The notes below the pieces were generated by a model, which had not been told where the DNA came from, did no database searches, and saw only the letters and a list, made by a program, of their open reading frames with translations. This document shows positions 23,049 to 34,489 of a DNA stretch of 64,000 bases, piece after piece. This DNA comes from Aurelia coerulea (taxonomy: Eukaryota; Cnidaria; Scyphozoa; Semaeostomeae; Ulmaridae). The position numbers and the translations under genes are program-made. Each line of letters begins with the position of its first letter. Position 1 is the stretch's first letter. Location of the stretch: the NCBI GenBank assembly GCA_039566865.1, contig CM076954.1, forward strand, positions 14,408,001 through 14,472,000, read 5' to 3'.

Positions 23049-23745
23049 GTGAGAAGTATCCTCTTCAAGACCTTAAACCATATACCAAGTGACCCAAAAA
23101 AACTTTGTGAAAAATCATCAAAATTCGCTCATATTATTGATCTTGAAAGTTCCTTTTTATGATCTTTTTTCCAGGATAAAATTACTCACAGAGAAATAAA
23201 GTCTTTGAATTTATAGGAATTTGAGCTTTCAGCAGCTACTTAGTTTTTAAGTATGTTCCAAAATTACGTGAAATGATTATAAATTGAATTTGCATCCCCC
23301 AATACCACTTAAATCAATTGCTTGTGTTGTTTACAAAGCTCATGCAGGACATGAAAAACTTCACGTGAAATCGTACGAAAAAGTCAACTAAAGATGCGAT
23401 ATTCTGTGAAACAGTATTGCTCAAAACATGTTTTTGAAGTGGGATTTTGGTCTTTTCGTCAACGAAGGAGTTATTACTAACGAGCATTCGTTAAATCTAT
23501 TTGCTACTTGGCACAAATACGGAAAAAGAAAATTTTTAGAGATCGGTAGAATAAGCAAATATTTATGGTTTTTCAAAAGTTTCACTTTTTATTCGGTCAC
23601 TCATTGGGACTAGGGTCTGGTTTGAAAATAGAAGTAAACATGGCGGCATGCCTTCATTTGTCCAGTTGATTTGATTATCTCTTGAGATCATCAAATACAA
23701 TGGAATACAATAGACTATATTTACATTGCGGAGGCCTCTAACTTA

Positions 23746-24226
23746 GACCCCGTTTACACGAGAGAAAACTGGATCGATCCAGAACGGGATCGATCCCAAA
23801 CTGGCACGGATCGGCCTTGTGTTTACACGGGATGGCTCGGGGTCGATCCGCTATCCGTGCTAGTTTGGGATCGATTGTCAGAGCGATCCAGTTTGGGATC
23901 GATCCCGTCAGAGCCTTGTGTAAACGGCTGGATCGATCCCAAACTGGCACGGATGCAAAACGAGGTAAGCCGAAAAAGGAAATCGAGGCGTTTTCATAAT
24001 GACACCTTTTTGTCACCCTGACAACAAATGGCGCGAAGTCTTACGCATGCCCAAGTCTTTAGAAGGAGTCTGGGAATCAGTGATATGGTGCCTGGATCGA
24101 TCCCGTGTAAACGCAACATAAGTTCGGATCGATCCCGTGTAAGCACCTGTAGAATTTTAGGATCGACCCCGAACTGGATCGATCCTGTTCTGGATCGATT
24201 CAATTTTCTCTCGTGTAAACGGGGTC
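23746..24226. mobile_element. PIF/Harbinger-like MITE with GGATCGATCC repeats
   Basis: TIRs begin GACCCCGTTTACACGAGAG, and TTA duplicates flank both ends (23743-23745, 24227-24229). The interior repeats GGATCGATCC-type palindromes about nine times, often followed by CAAACTGG. The 3-bp TTA target and GGCCCCGTTT-like end suit PIF/Harbinger. Lies in a URB2 intron. Confidence 0.85.
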
Positions 24227-25329
24227 TTAGGTTGCCTCATATCTCCGTCATTAGTCTTTTAGGTATCGACGTCAACTTCTAGGGGTTGTAAAATGTTCGA
24301 AAAGGTAAAATCAGTTGTAAAACGTTTGAATGAGTTCAAAGAAAATCCGGTGTCTGTTTAATTGTTTAGCGGAATTTTCAGAACTCCGTTCTCTCTTGCA
24401 AAACGAGGTTGAATCGATGTCTTCTTGTTAAAACATCTGGTCCTTGGAAAATTAGCTTTGAGGAAAATAGAAACGCTTAGAAACAGAAACGCTTTCGGAC
24501 TTTCCCCTCTCTTAATTCAAGCAGTGCACGTTTGTTATTGCAATATTGATTTGATAATGGTTCTTGCAAACTCTTTGACAGTTCAGAGTAAAGAATCTTC
24601 GTGAGTCCAATTTGAGAAAAAGCTGGCTTTCTTGCTACGGGCCAGAATTTTATTTTGTCCTTGTCCCTTTGTCCATACGACATGATGTCCACAACAGCAA
24701 TGAAAAAAAGACGCCATTTTTGTGGGTAAATCCGCAGAAAATTTCTGTAGGTTGCCAAGAAATGTCAACATGTTGCCAAAGTTGCTCTTACATTTTCTCT
24801 CGAGTCGAGATAGTATGAAGGGAAAGGATAGACAACAGTCATTATTCAGACCTAAGCTAATGACAATTACACAAAATTGCTGTTATTGACAACAAGGTGA
24901 AATTGCAGTGCAGGGAAGCTATGAAAAACTTCCCCTTGCATCAATAACTTTGTCAGCAGTACCACATACTCCAATAGTTGCAAATTGCTTTTCGCTTCTC
25001 TAAAGTCAACTTTCTTTTTCAATGTTCACCAGTCGATCCGGGAAAATTGTTGATTGATTTGGTTAGCTTCTAATATTGCAAAAACAAACCAAAACATTTT
25101 CACCAACCCATTCTATATTTTTTAATGGCTTCATTTCCCCAACTTTGTTTTTCTGAACGCAAATTGATAAAATCGCGATCCTAGGGATATAATGTTTAGG
25201 GAAGATTGCACGATGGGCTAATGCATCTTTCATGTGATTTAATGACTTGAAAGGAGCTTTGGATTCTTTGATATTATTGTTCATTGACAATCTTTGATAG
25301 CTGGATTATTTTCAAAATTGTGGCGTTTT
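24227..25329. other. URB2 intron, no feature recognised
   Basis: AT-rich, with only short chance frames on both strands near 24480-24818. No splice-bounded exon with URB2-like sequence was seen. Confidence 0.4.
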
Positions 25330-25690
25330 CTATTTTTCAAACAGTATTCCAGTTGTGACATCATCAAATTAAAAAATGGTGAACAAGGAAAGCTACAAAT
25401 TTCCACTCACCTTCATTTTATAGACCTTCTTAAGCTATAGTTTTCTCAAAGACTGTAGTCATTTTTCCTTCATCATTTTGGGATTTGCAATGATTTTAAT
25501 TTTTTTCAATAAAGAGAAAAACGCTGTAATTCTGAAAATAATCAAGTTATCAAAGGTTGCTAATGAACACTTGTAACTAAGTATTGCGAAGTACCTGACG
25601 TCAACTCATAACAAAACACACATGAATTCAAACGAAAGATGGATTAACCAATCATGCGATGTCTTTTAAAGATTTGATGCCTATGCTAAA
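25330..25690. mobile_element. Partial family I element
   Basis: Shares GTGACATCATCAAATT, a TAGACCTTC word and the right-end TTTAAAGATTTGA.GCCTATGCT with complete family I copies. The left end is not resolved. Confidence 0.55.
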
Positions 25691-25860
25691 ATCGCGTCGT
25701 ATGCCGTGTGAACGAATTTTGCTTTTCAAGTTTTTTCGAATTTTAAAACTGGTACGGTGCATCCAGTAGGCGTCGCTCTATTGGTCTCTTCTTTCCAAGA
25801 AGCTCTATCTTTCCTTGATTCAGCTTACTCCTTAACCACGCATTAGATCTTTTGTCCGAG

Positions 25861-25967
25861 TTTGCGTCGCTTGAAAAATATTGTAGTGACCTACGAAAGA
25901 CACAGGCAGATATTCAAAATAAAGATGTAGCTGAGATGTTAATGAAGGCATGCGAAAAACTTACCAG
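25861..25967 (+). CDS. URB2: URB2-like, second recognised exon
   Basis: Reads FASLEKYCSDLRKTQ...EMLMKACEKLT and ends in phase 2 at a donor (ACCAG, then GTACTT). The acceptor chosen (TTTTGTCCGAG) keeps phase 0 with the previous exon and gives exactly the spacing seen in human URB2 between IPSFLN and the LVERMY motif. A TTAG acceptor at 25846 is stronger by eye but breaks the frame. Confidence 0.65.
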
Positions 25968-28392
25968 GTACTTTTACTTGTTTGTTTTACTTGTTCGAGT
26001 TTGTTCTGGGACCGTTAAATCTGTTAAACTTTCGGTAAAAAGTATGATGTAGCTAATATTTTTGACAATCGAAAAGTACAACAGACCCTATATTTTATCT
26101 GGGAAGATTTGAATTGATCATAGATCTGCTGTGACGCAAAATTACTCATGTAAACCACTTCAGCTGTTGTTATTCGCGGGAATTTTCATTTGGCATTTAA
26201 CTTGAGGCAGACTGCATACCAAGTGGGTCAGAAAAAACGTGGCAACTTTTGTTGATGCAATCCATTACGCAGATTGATTTATGTAGCACTTCGTAGCATA
26301 GAAAAGAGGCTAACTTAGTAAGAACATTTTTTTGGTCGAAATCGGTCTTTCCATTGCATAACTACGAGCGATACGAGCGATTTTCTACGAGCGATTCGAG
26401 CGATTTTTTTGTAAAATCTTGTTTCGCAAAATCCTGGTAAAATGCTTCAATCAGAGAAATGCACGTGTGAAATTCTAACCATGACAACCGTTCTATTTCT
26501 CTACCAAAAAATTCGAACAAGGCAGGCATTGTGTTAAGAGCACAAATCGAAAAAATATTTCATCTATTTTGTATCCCCTAGGGGACAAATGACAATTCAT
26601 TTTATTGTCATTGCTAGGAAGCAAACATTATTTTGAAACGATACCTTTTCACCAAAATAGTTATATTACAAAATCACCAATGAATATGGAGAAAAAAATA
26701 ACGGATTTTAACAAGCTAAATTTCTGTAACTAATGCAATCTTTCTTCTGCAAATAGAGCTAAAAGAACCCAATTTGACTGTTTGATCAAAATATGGCTTG
26801 TTAAAGGGAATCTAAGCATATATAAGCCCATGATAAAAATAGCCCTGCAAAGACAATAGGCAGTGACACGTGCCGCACCATATTTGGGTAATGGATCTAC
26901 GTCAACAGGAAATACTGATATCTGATAGGCTAGAATTTGACCGCAAGTGGCTTGAGCCACTTTTATATGCTTACATTCCCTTTAAACGCCTTACGTTTTC
27001 TCTGACTCGCCCGCTACAAATTTAAAAACCAGCTTATTATGTTCTGAAAGGAAACCGGCTTTCCGTGTTCAGTGAAGCATCGATCAGAGTTATTTTAATG
27101 CTCAGCTTCTCAATCACATAGATAAAGTGCCCGAGGCTCATGTTTGTTTTTCCGTTGATAAACGCAAACGTCTTTCGGATGCTTCACAAGTGAAAAGTAC
27201 AAGTGGAACTTTACAATTTTCGATATGTAATAAATAGCTTTATTTGCAAGTCATTCTGGATTAGAATCAGTTATCAGCTACATAATCTGCCGTTGTTTTA
27301 TTTAAGACGTTGGCCAAATATTTTCTCACGAGTTACAACAGAGTTTTTCGATAAGACACATAGATAGCTAGAGGTAGATAACAGCCTTGCATTTAATTTT
27401 GAAATTCATCTTTTAATTTTGTCTACAACAATGAAGGCTGAGAACCAAATCAAGGAATAACCTCTATTGCATCTCAAATTCTTGAACATTCTATCATGGT
27501 GCTACATTGATTTGCCTAAAGTCTATCTCACTATAGATATCAGGTGCAGTGGGCTGAGCTGAGAGTCGCTTCGGGACATGTTGCATCTATTTCTATGGTT
27601 GCATCCAAAGTATAACCAAAAACTATGTAGAGTAAAACCGGTTTCAGCCATAAAACTACGATTTATTTCCAAAATAATGCAAACTAGATATCATTCGAAA
27701 GAGCTTAGCAAGCGGAATTTGATTCTTGCAAGCATTGTAAAATGGTGTTTACTTACAGGGGGCTTAATCCCTTCGGAATTTTAGGAAGTTAGCCTCCTAT
27801 ACATCATTCGAAAGTGCAGGTCTTCGCAAACAGTAAAATGAAGCTAGATCTTGCATAAAGCGACAAGTTTGATTGTCGCCTGTCATCAAATGCACTGTGG
27901 TCAGTTTTTTGCTCCTGTACTTTCTTGATAAGATTTGTCAGAAATAACCTTGACCAGGGGCAACTCTGAAGCTCACTGTCTCATAAGGAACGACTTTTTC
28001 CGTATTCTGCTTGCAGATTCCCAATCAGAAGGCATCACAGTTTAATTCGATGCCAAATTTGTTTTATAAGAAAGATAAACAAAGATAAATGATTCCCTAG
28101 GGACTGAGCCCTCTTAAGTCAACAAAATTTCATAGTGCTTGAAAGATTCAAACTCCGCTCTCAAATATGTTTTAAATGATACCGAGCATGCAGTGTTTTG
28201 CAATGTAATGATAGTTCTTTGACCAAAACCCATTTTACTATACATATTTGTTGGTTGTACTTTAGACAGCACCTTGCTCGGCATCATGCGCCGTAGCGGG
28301 CCTGGCATCCAACCTTAAACAGGCCTCAATATTTACCAGTATTAATCGTTTATGTGTAGCTTCTTGTGATTGTATATTTAGTTATACTTAAG
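25968..28392. other. URB2 intron, no feature recognised
   Basis: Short direct repeats of CGAGCGAT occur near 26365-26410. Several chance frames (26960-26730 minus, 27578-27784 plus) carry no known motif. Confidence 0.4.
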
Positions 28393-28396
28393 TTGA

Positions 28397-28511
28397 CTAT
28401 ATTTGCGAAATTCTTCTTCTGTCGATGTATCCATCTTTTTTCCTGATGAAGCGAACGCGAAACGTAATTTTCATTTACTATATTTTCGAAGTTCTTCTTC
28501 TGTCGATGTAT
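28397..28511 (+). ncRNA. Second hammerhead-like core between 34-bp direct repeats
   Basis: CTGATGA (28443-28449), then A, GCG, AA, CGC, then GAAACGT (28459-28465). The same order occurs in the motif at 21633, but stem II has only a two-base loop and stem I pairs poorly, so it is probably decayed. Near-identical repeats (CTATATTTGCGAAATTC... at 28397 and CTATATTTTCGAAGTTC... at 28478), 81 bases apart, flank it, as expected for a Penelope-like terminus array. Confidence 0.55.
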
Positions 28512-28767
28512 ACTCCTTTATTCTCGTAAGAGATCTTCTTTGCGTCCACAACGACGGAGTTTCTTACGTATGTTTCGGGGCAACATTTGCGGTTTGTTTT
28601 GTACACACCCATAGCTTAATAGCTTGATAACTCGACCGTGGAAGTCCCTCTAGAGTTGGGTACTGAGGCATCCGCTTTGATACATGTTACAATTAAAAGC
28701 AGCAAATTTGAACTGAAAATGATATGTCGTTTTCTGGATAACTTTTTATCTTTAATATCTTTTGAAG

Positions 28768-28810
28768 GTTGTACCAAGAGATAGCAAGCCACAAGCAAGT
28801 TATTTCAAAG
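28768..28810 (+). CDS. URB2: URB2-like, 43-nt exon
   Basis: Acceptor TTTTGAAG, donor TCAAAG then GTAAGA. Its first base completes an Arg codon with the previous exon; it ends in phase 0. Encodes LYQEIASHKQVISK, which fills the gap between LTR and YAAYIMADYL and matches the human stretch beginning MYSHIAARAEEF. The fit of phase on both sides is the main support for this short exon. Confidence 0.7.
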
Positions 28811-29169
28811 GTAAGACACTTCGCATACATTTATTATCACAAGTTTTACTTTTAAGATCAAGAAGTATCCATTATAACATACTCTTGCCCTTCAAATACC
28901 GGGTGAATCACAAAATTCTCGTCGTTTGAAAGGCTACTGCTCTTTAAATATACAAGCAACATATTTTGCACTATTTGACTGATTAGCAAACATGTCCAAT
29001 TATTTTTAGAATTTTTCCTAATGAAATCCGTCACTCCGTTCAGATTTTACAAGGAATTTTCTCCAGAAAGTCCCTCTAAGCAACCTTTAAAAACGTGCGA
29101 AAATCACGAGCAACTTCCCCTAACATGTTTACCTTGCAGCGATGACATGAATACACTCATGGTCTATAC
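28811..29169. other. URB2 intron, no feature recognised
   Basis: Contains an ACCGGGTGAATCACAAAAT word near 28898, resembling a family A or H terminus, but no partner was identified. Confidence 0.35.
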
Positions 29170-29770
29170 AACAAGGGCAGATTTTGTAATACAATAGCAA
29201 CAGTTGCGTTTGATCGACACCTCAATTCAAAGCGATTAGCGGATGCAGACAAAGGAAATTCTCTCAACCAGTAATTCAAAACAAACAAAGCCGCAAAAGT
29301 TTCCCCGAAACTAGTAGGGCAAACTCTCGCCTTGTGCAAGCGAAAGATGGTTTTTAAGAGAAGTTATGTGCTTATAGCGAAAGAAGAAGGGTAAATCTAA
29401 AGCTCTGTCGCTTAGATTATGTTTATTTGATTTAGGAGCTGTTTTGTAATCGTTTCATTTTAAGCCCTAAAGACGCGAGAATTGCAATGCCTTCTGCTCG
29501 GCTTCTGAATCAAATAAACATAATCTAACCGACAGAGCTTTAGATTTACCCTTCTTCTTTCGCTATAAGCACATAACTTCTCTTAAAAACCATCTTTCGC
29601 TTGCACAAGGCAAGAGTTTGCCCTACTAGTTTCGGGGAAACTTTTGCGGCTTTGTTTGTTTTGAATTACTGGTTGAGAGAATTTCCTTTGTCTGCATCCG
29701 CTAATCGCTTTGAATTGAGGCGTCAATCAAACGCAACTGTTGCTATTGTATTACAAAATCTGCCCTTGTT
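29170..29770. mobile_element. Long-TIR fold-back element, Mutator-like by target size
   Basis: The two arms are inverted copies of about 250 bases (AACAAGGGCAGATTTTG inward; both arms contain the TTCGGGGAAACTTTTGCGGC sequence), with a loop near 29420-29510. The flanks share GGTCTATAC (29161-29169 and 29771-29779), a 9-bp duplication typical of Mutator-like elements. The 60-codon frames on each arm are mirror copies, not a gene. Diverged relatives occur near 22740-22820 and 50560-50990. Confidence 0.85.
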
Positions 29771-29939
29771 GGTCTATACACTATGATACATTTTAGCACG
29801 AGCGATCCTCTTTGGAGGATGAAACAGTCTTCCCCCTAGCATGAATAACTTATTCAATGGGATTCCATGCTTCCAAGAGGACAAATATATGAATACATGT
29901 TAGTGTCATTATTGTTATGAAGGAAAACCAAGGAAATTT

Positions 29940-30130
29940 CGCTCGTTATTTTATGAAGGTTTTAGGGAGGGGTTTTCTGCAGAAAATCTCCCATATCCAC
30001 GGGAAGCCGGGTAAATTGCTGAATCTAATTGAACTTATCGGCGATGAAGCAAGGCAGTTTTGAATATCATTGCTTTGATATTCAGTGAGCAGTATTTTTT
30101 CGAACGCCAGGCGTTTTTTTATTCACCCGG
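29940..30130. mobile_element. Family A fragment, one terminus
   Basis: Inverted relative to the copy at 14202: shares TTTTCTGCAGAAAATCTCCC and GCCGGGTAAATT, and ends TTATTCACCCGG then TA. Confidence 0.65.
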
Positions 30131-30879
30131 TACATAACAGAAGAGTCAAACACATTTTGAAGGTCTAAGTAAAAGGCCACGGTATAGGGCGGCAGGGCTT
30201 GTTAAGGAGAATGGATGCTAGACATGATTTACCACCGAGTTAGTCGGAAAAGGTTTCCGCATTTTAAATGTCACCACAATTTGAAAATTCAATTAAAAGG
30301 CCATTGTAAACCAACGATCCTTTGAACGCCGAAGAAAGCAAGACACAGAGAGCCTAGGCCAAAAGCGACTTTAGATCATGCAAAAGTCGACTTTGGCGCC
30401 ACAAAGGATCATGGTTAGCTGTGGGTCTTTAATGTTGATATTGAACCAAAGGATACATATATATCTTTTTATACGACTTTCATGTAGCGAACTTCTATTG
30501 TTTTCTTAGCTTAAATTTCAAACTCCTCGCTTTGGAATCTTTTGTTTGATGGCAGTTTAATAATACTTGTCCTAGAAAATGCATACTTTACAGCTACGAA
30601 CCTTTTTGTCCATCTGGTTTTTGGAGCACTTCAAAGGTAATCTTCAGAGGACAGTTTCAACATAGTCATGGTTTCAAACGTGTACGTCCTTCTAAAAAAG
30701 GGATGCTCATAAAATGGGAAATTTCTGCAGACATGATCAACAAGTAAAATCATTTTGACTTTGAATAGGGTGCTCATGCCATTAACTTTATGGACCTATA
30801 TCTCAAAAAAGATTCCTAATATCAAAGTTACCCCATTTGCAGGGTGACTTTGATCATGTGTTCATGCTTTGTTAGGGAA

Positions 30880-31099
30880 ATTTGTTCATGATTTTGGGCA
30901 CGTTTTGAAGGTTTTTTGAAGAGGCTTTCTCGAGAAAATCCCTCATATTTCAGAATGGAGTGGCCGATTTCAGTGAGGTAAATTTTATGGTAGATTTGAA
31001 CATTTCTACCATTAAACTATATATTTGCCGATATCATTGTCTTGATATCCAGGGAGCCGTGACCTTTCAAACGGGTATTCTTTTTTCTGACTCACCCGG
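30880..31099. mobile_element. Family A fragment, right half
   Basis: Nearly identical to the right third of the elements ending at 14837 and 36841 (GGCTTTCTCGAGAAAATCCC, then TTTCTGACTCACCCGG and TA). Confidence 0.8.
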
Positions 31100-31117
31100 T
31101 ATCGTTTCCTTTTTACA

Positions 31118-31477
31118 TCTATTAAGCCCCCGGGGGGGGCTAATTTAAGTTCAGATACTCTAGAGGGGGCTTATTCACAAAATCGAATGACAAGGCTGGA
31201 AATGATACCTCTTTAGTTCTTTTGTCCCATATTTGCGTAAGCAACATACAATTTTACGAGTCAAATACACAAATTCAACCCTGTTTTTATACCAAACCAT
31301 ATCCTACTTCTATGCATATCAATAATAACATGTAAATTTGTTCCGCAAAATAAATAAAAAGCCTTTGGTAACCTCTGGTATTTGATACAAGTGGGGAAGG
31401 GGGAGGGGCTCATTAAAACATTTGCCTTAGAAAGAAGGGGCTTATTAGAAAGGGGGCTTAATAGAGCTTTTACGGTA
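31118..31477. mobile_element. TIR element (family E, copy 1)
   Basis: Left end CTATTAAGCCCCCGG, right end GGGGGCTTAATAGAGC then TTTTACGGTA. Same family as 55108-55500, whose left end is complete. No coding capacity. Confidence 0.8.
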
Positions 31478-31947
31478 ATGCCCTCATGAAAAAGTTCGAT
31501 TACGACTCTCTTTTTCTGATTGTGAAAACATTGATCAAAGTCACTCCATTTCACGACAACTGTGTAACGTTTGTCAACATACTGTCTCGCAGTTAATGCT
31601 CTTGAAAAGGAATCGCCTCGTTTAAGCCTCTTAGGAGTGTTTAAAACATCTGGTCTTACTTAGATAATCTTCCCGATCTTGTAAAGAGTAACGTATTCCT
31701 ACTTTGGCTGGAGAGTACATCTAAATAGAAGATTTGAATGCTGCATAATTCAAGGGGTGCCTTAATTGATATTTGACTTAAAAAACAAGATGGTTTGTCT
31801 AGGTGACTACACTACTTATAGTTTTGAGTAAAACTCCCTTTGAAAGCAACAGGGAAATATATCATAGATATCATATCATATGTTTATATTATACTGCATC
31901 AAAAACTTTTACAAAACAAATTGTTAGACTGCACATGAATTATTCTA

Positions 31948-32570
31948 CCGGGTGAGTCAATGAAAATAATCCCCGGTCACATGACCACCACTCCCTAGAT
32001 ATCAAGGTACTCATATTGGCAAATATATTATAATAATAAAAACACCACTGTTTCAGTGCAAACGTATTATATTATTATATTATATTATATTATATGATAT
32101 GATATTATCATATTATTTTATATTATATTGTATTACATTACATTATATTATATTATATTATATTATCTTATATTATATTATATTATATTATATTATATTA
32201 TATTATATTATATTATATTATATTATATTATATTATTTATTGGCAAATATATTATTTATTGTTGGACATGTTCAAATTCATTTTAAAATTTACCTGACTA
32301 AGATCGGCCACTCAATTCTGAAATCACAGGGGATTTTCTTGAGAACGAATCTTTAAGAAACCTTTAAACCCGGTATGAAATCACGACCAAATTTTCCTAG
32401 TATTTCTGCCTTACAGCAATGACTTCTACACGCTTTAGCACGTGTTATCCTCTTGGTGAGTGAAGTCGCCCGGAATAATGCTGTTATGCTCCCAGGGATG
32501 ACACTTTCATCCTCCCAAAGGGACACCACGCATGTGAGCATGTAAGAGCCTGTAAGAGCCATTGCTGTAA
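31948..32570. mobile_element. Family A element in inverted orientation, split by a pentanucleotide run
   Basis: Starts CCGGGTGAGTCAATGAAAA after TA and continues as the reverse complement of the family A right half. TTGGCAAATATATTA occurs on both sides of an expanded TATTA tract, so the tract seems to have grown inside the element. The far end is not resolved. Confidence 0.65.
32066..32236. repeat. (TATTA)n pentanucleotide microsatellite
   Basis: About 170 bases of near-perfect ATATT units, with interruptions near 32095-32145. The frame across it is an artefact of the repeat. Confidence 0.95.
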
Positions 32571-32574
32571 GACA

Positions 32575-33100
32575 GAAAACCCTTCAACGTCTTCAAAACA
32601 GAGCCCATTCTATTATAGAAAGGGCAAAAGTCGATGATCAGTTGTCTAGTGACTGGTTGACTGCGGAACAACTAATAAACTCTGATCGATCTGTGATGAC
32701 CTGTATGAATTTAGCTGATATGAATTCAAAAAAATCTTCTTGTTGCGTGTAGTGCAATTGTACAATGATAAACAAGTAAATAAAGTAAAATATAAGCACT
32801 TTGATGCGAATTGAAATAAGCACGACGTTTCGAGCATAGCCCGTTATCAAGCGTTGGCTTCATAACGGGCTATGCTCAAAACGTCGTGCTTATTTCAATT
32901 CGCATCAAAGTGCTTATATTTACTTTATTTACTTGTTTATCATGATATGAATTCAACTCAAACACGACTCCCTGGAAGATCAGCCCCACCCTAGAATTAT
33001 GAATTTTTTGTATATATCTTCTTTTTGGATGCTTGTATATTTTAAGTTTTTTGCTGAAGGGATTTTTTGTGTATAAATAATGTATAATAATGATAATATA
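32575..33100 (+). pseudogene. Non-LTR retrotransposon C-terminal fragment, interrupted
   Basis: Reads TLQRLQNRAHSIIERAK, then WLTAEQLINSDRSVM and NLADMNS, the standard region after the thumb of CR1/L2-like polymerases. The frame is broken by a 214-base insert at 32730-32943 and resumes as TQTRLPGRSAPP before a stop. It ends with an AT-rich 3' UTR and TAATGATAATATAATG. Confidence 0.8.
32730..32943. mobile_element. Fold-back Penelope/hammerhead relic with 13-bp target duplication
   Basis: Flanked by GATATGAATTCAA on both sides (32717-32729, 32944-32956). Bases 32767-32941 are a near-perfect palindrome with arms of about 80 bases. In its minus-strand arm TTGATAA, a CGGGC stem and CGAAACGTC follow the hammerhead order, but the core has changed from CTGATGA, so it is likely inactive. 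Confidence 0.75.
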
Positions 33101-34489
33101 ATGTTTTCTCTCACCAGCGCTTATCGCCAGCGATCGTGTTTGATCCCGTGTGGTATGCTAAGTTATAGTTTGGTAATTTCATACCTTCATTTAAAAAAAC
33201 CAGTATTTGACAACCTCGCAGCCTTTACATAAAGACATACATCTAAGGCCCCGTCCACACGTATAGCTAAGTTTACGTTTGTGAAACGCATAGGATTTTT
33301 TCCATCCACACTGATCCACTTTGGTGCCTTTCTGACTGCTACTAACAAAAGGCTTTGTTGTCAAAATGGGGAATAGCAACACCGTTTTGCTGGAGTATAG
33401 CGTATTCATTTGAAAATGGAACATTGTGAATAGACTTATGAAGATGAGTCCTTTGTATCCCTGTGGTAGACCTTGCTGGGACTCATAATGAAACAATGAA
33501 AAAGCTGGCCCTGAAGTATGCATAAATCAGTCGAATTATGATGGAATAATGGCCTCGAATCTCGAATTACGGCCTCTAATTTCAAATCTCGTCCGAATGT
33601 TATCAGTTGTTCAATCGAATCGAAAGTTCCATCATGGTTTGCCATCACCATAGTAATTCACAAATGTCGCAATCTGATTGGTAATCTAGAAAGCCGAGGG
33701 CTTGGGCCTAAATAGGGTCAGGTTTTCAGAGTAATAGTACGAGTCTCTGTTGACCGAAGCGCCATCATCAAGTCAAGGAGCACATGGAAACAAGAGAGTC
33801 CAGGTCATAAGTCTACATTGTGAACAGGCAGCGTTTTCATCAACAAGAAAAATAAAACACTATTTACCGTCGCCTATTTTTTCTGCAATTTATTAATCTC
33901 AATTAAGATAACCACCCTAAGTTTGCTAATCTTGTTATTTTAAGATGCTGAGATTCTTTTGCTACTTTTAGCCGAAAAACGAAAACAAATACTGACTTAT
34001 TACGTAGTATGCGGTGAAGCGTTGTCGAAATCAGCGTTAAAATTATACCTTACAGTTTTATCAAAAGCCTTGTTAAAACAGACCGGATTAAAGGATGATT
34101 TGCGAGATTAATTCGACTGTAAATCCCGTCAACAAATCGCAAGACAGTCAATTACATCCACTCTAAATAGCTAATTAACTAAACTAGCATTGGTCATATA
34201 TAATCTTTTCGATAGTAAATTTGTAATGAATTTAGGCTATAATCAAATGAAAGCTGTCAAAGCATGTATCGTCTAAATCACTGATTTTATAAACAGAGTT
34301 AAATTTCTACCGCATCGCCGCTGTTCACAAAGTTTGTTTACATGAAAGTGGCGGGCATTTCATCTACTTTCACTCTTACATCTCGGTTTAGAAAACCAAG
34401 GAATAAGTAAATTAAATCGAAATTCAAACAATCATAAATTTTGATTCGCTGTAATTTTGAGTCATGTATTATGGATTTCTGTGATTGAA
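33101..34489. other. URB2 intron, little recognised
   Basis: Near 33247 CTAAGGCCCCGTCCACACG resembles a Harbinger-type end without a partner. Near 33735-33830 GAGTCTC... and GTCATAAGTCTAC resemble the small insert at 18187. No gene was seen. Confidence 0.4.

Noticed and set aside
32099..32356. 85-codon frame rich in Tyr, Ile and Leu
   Set aside because: Produced by the TATTA microsatellite.
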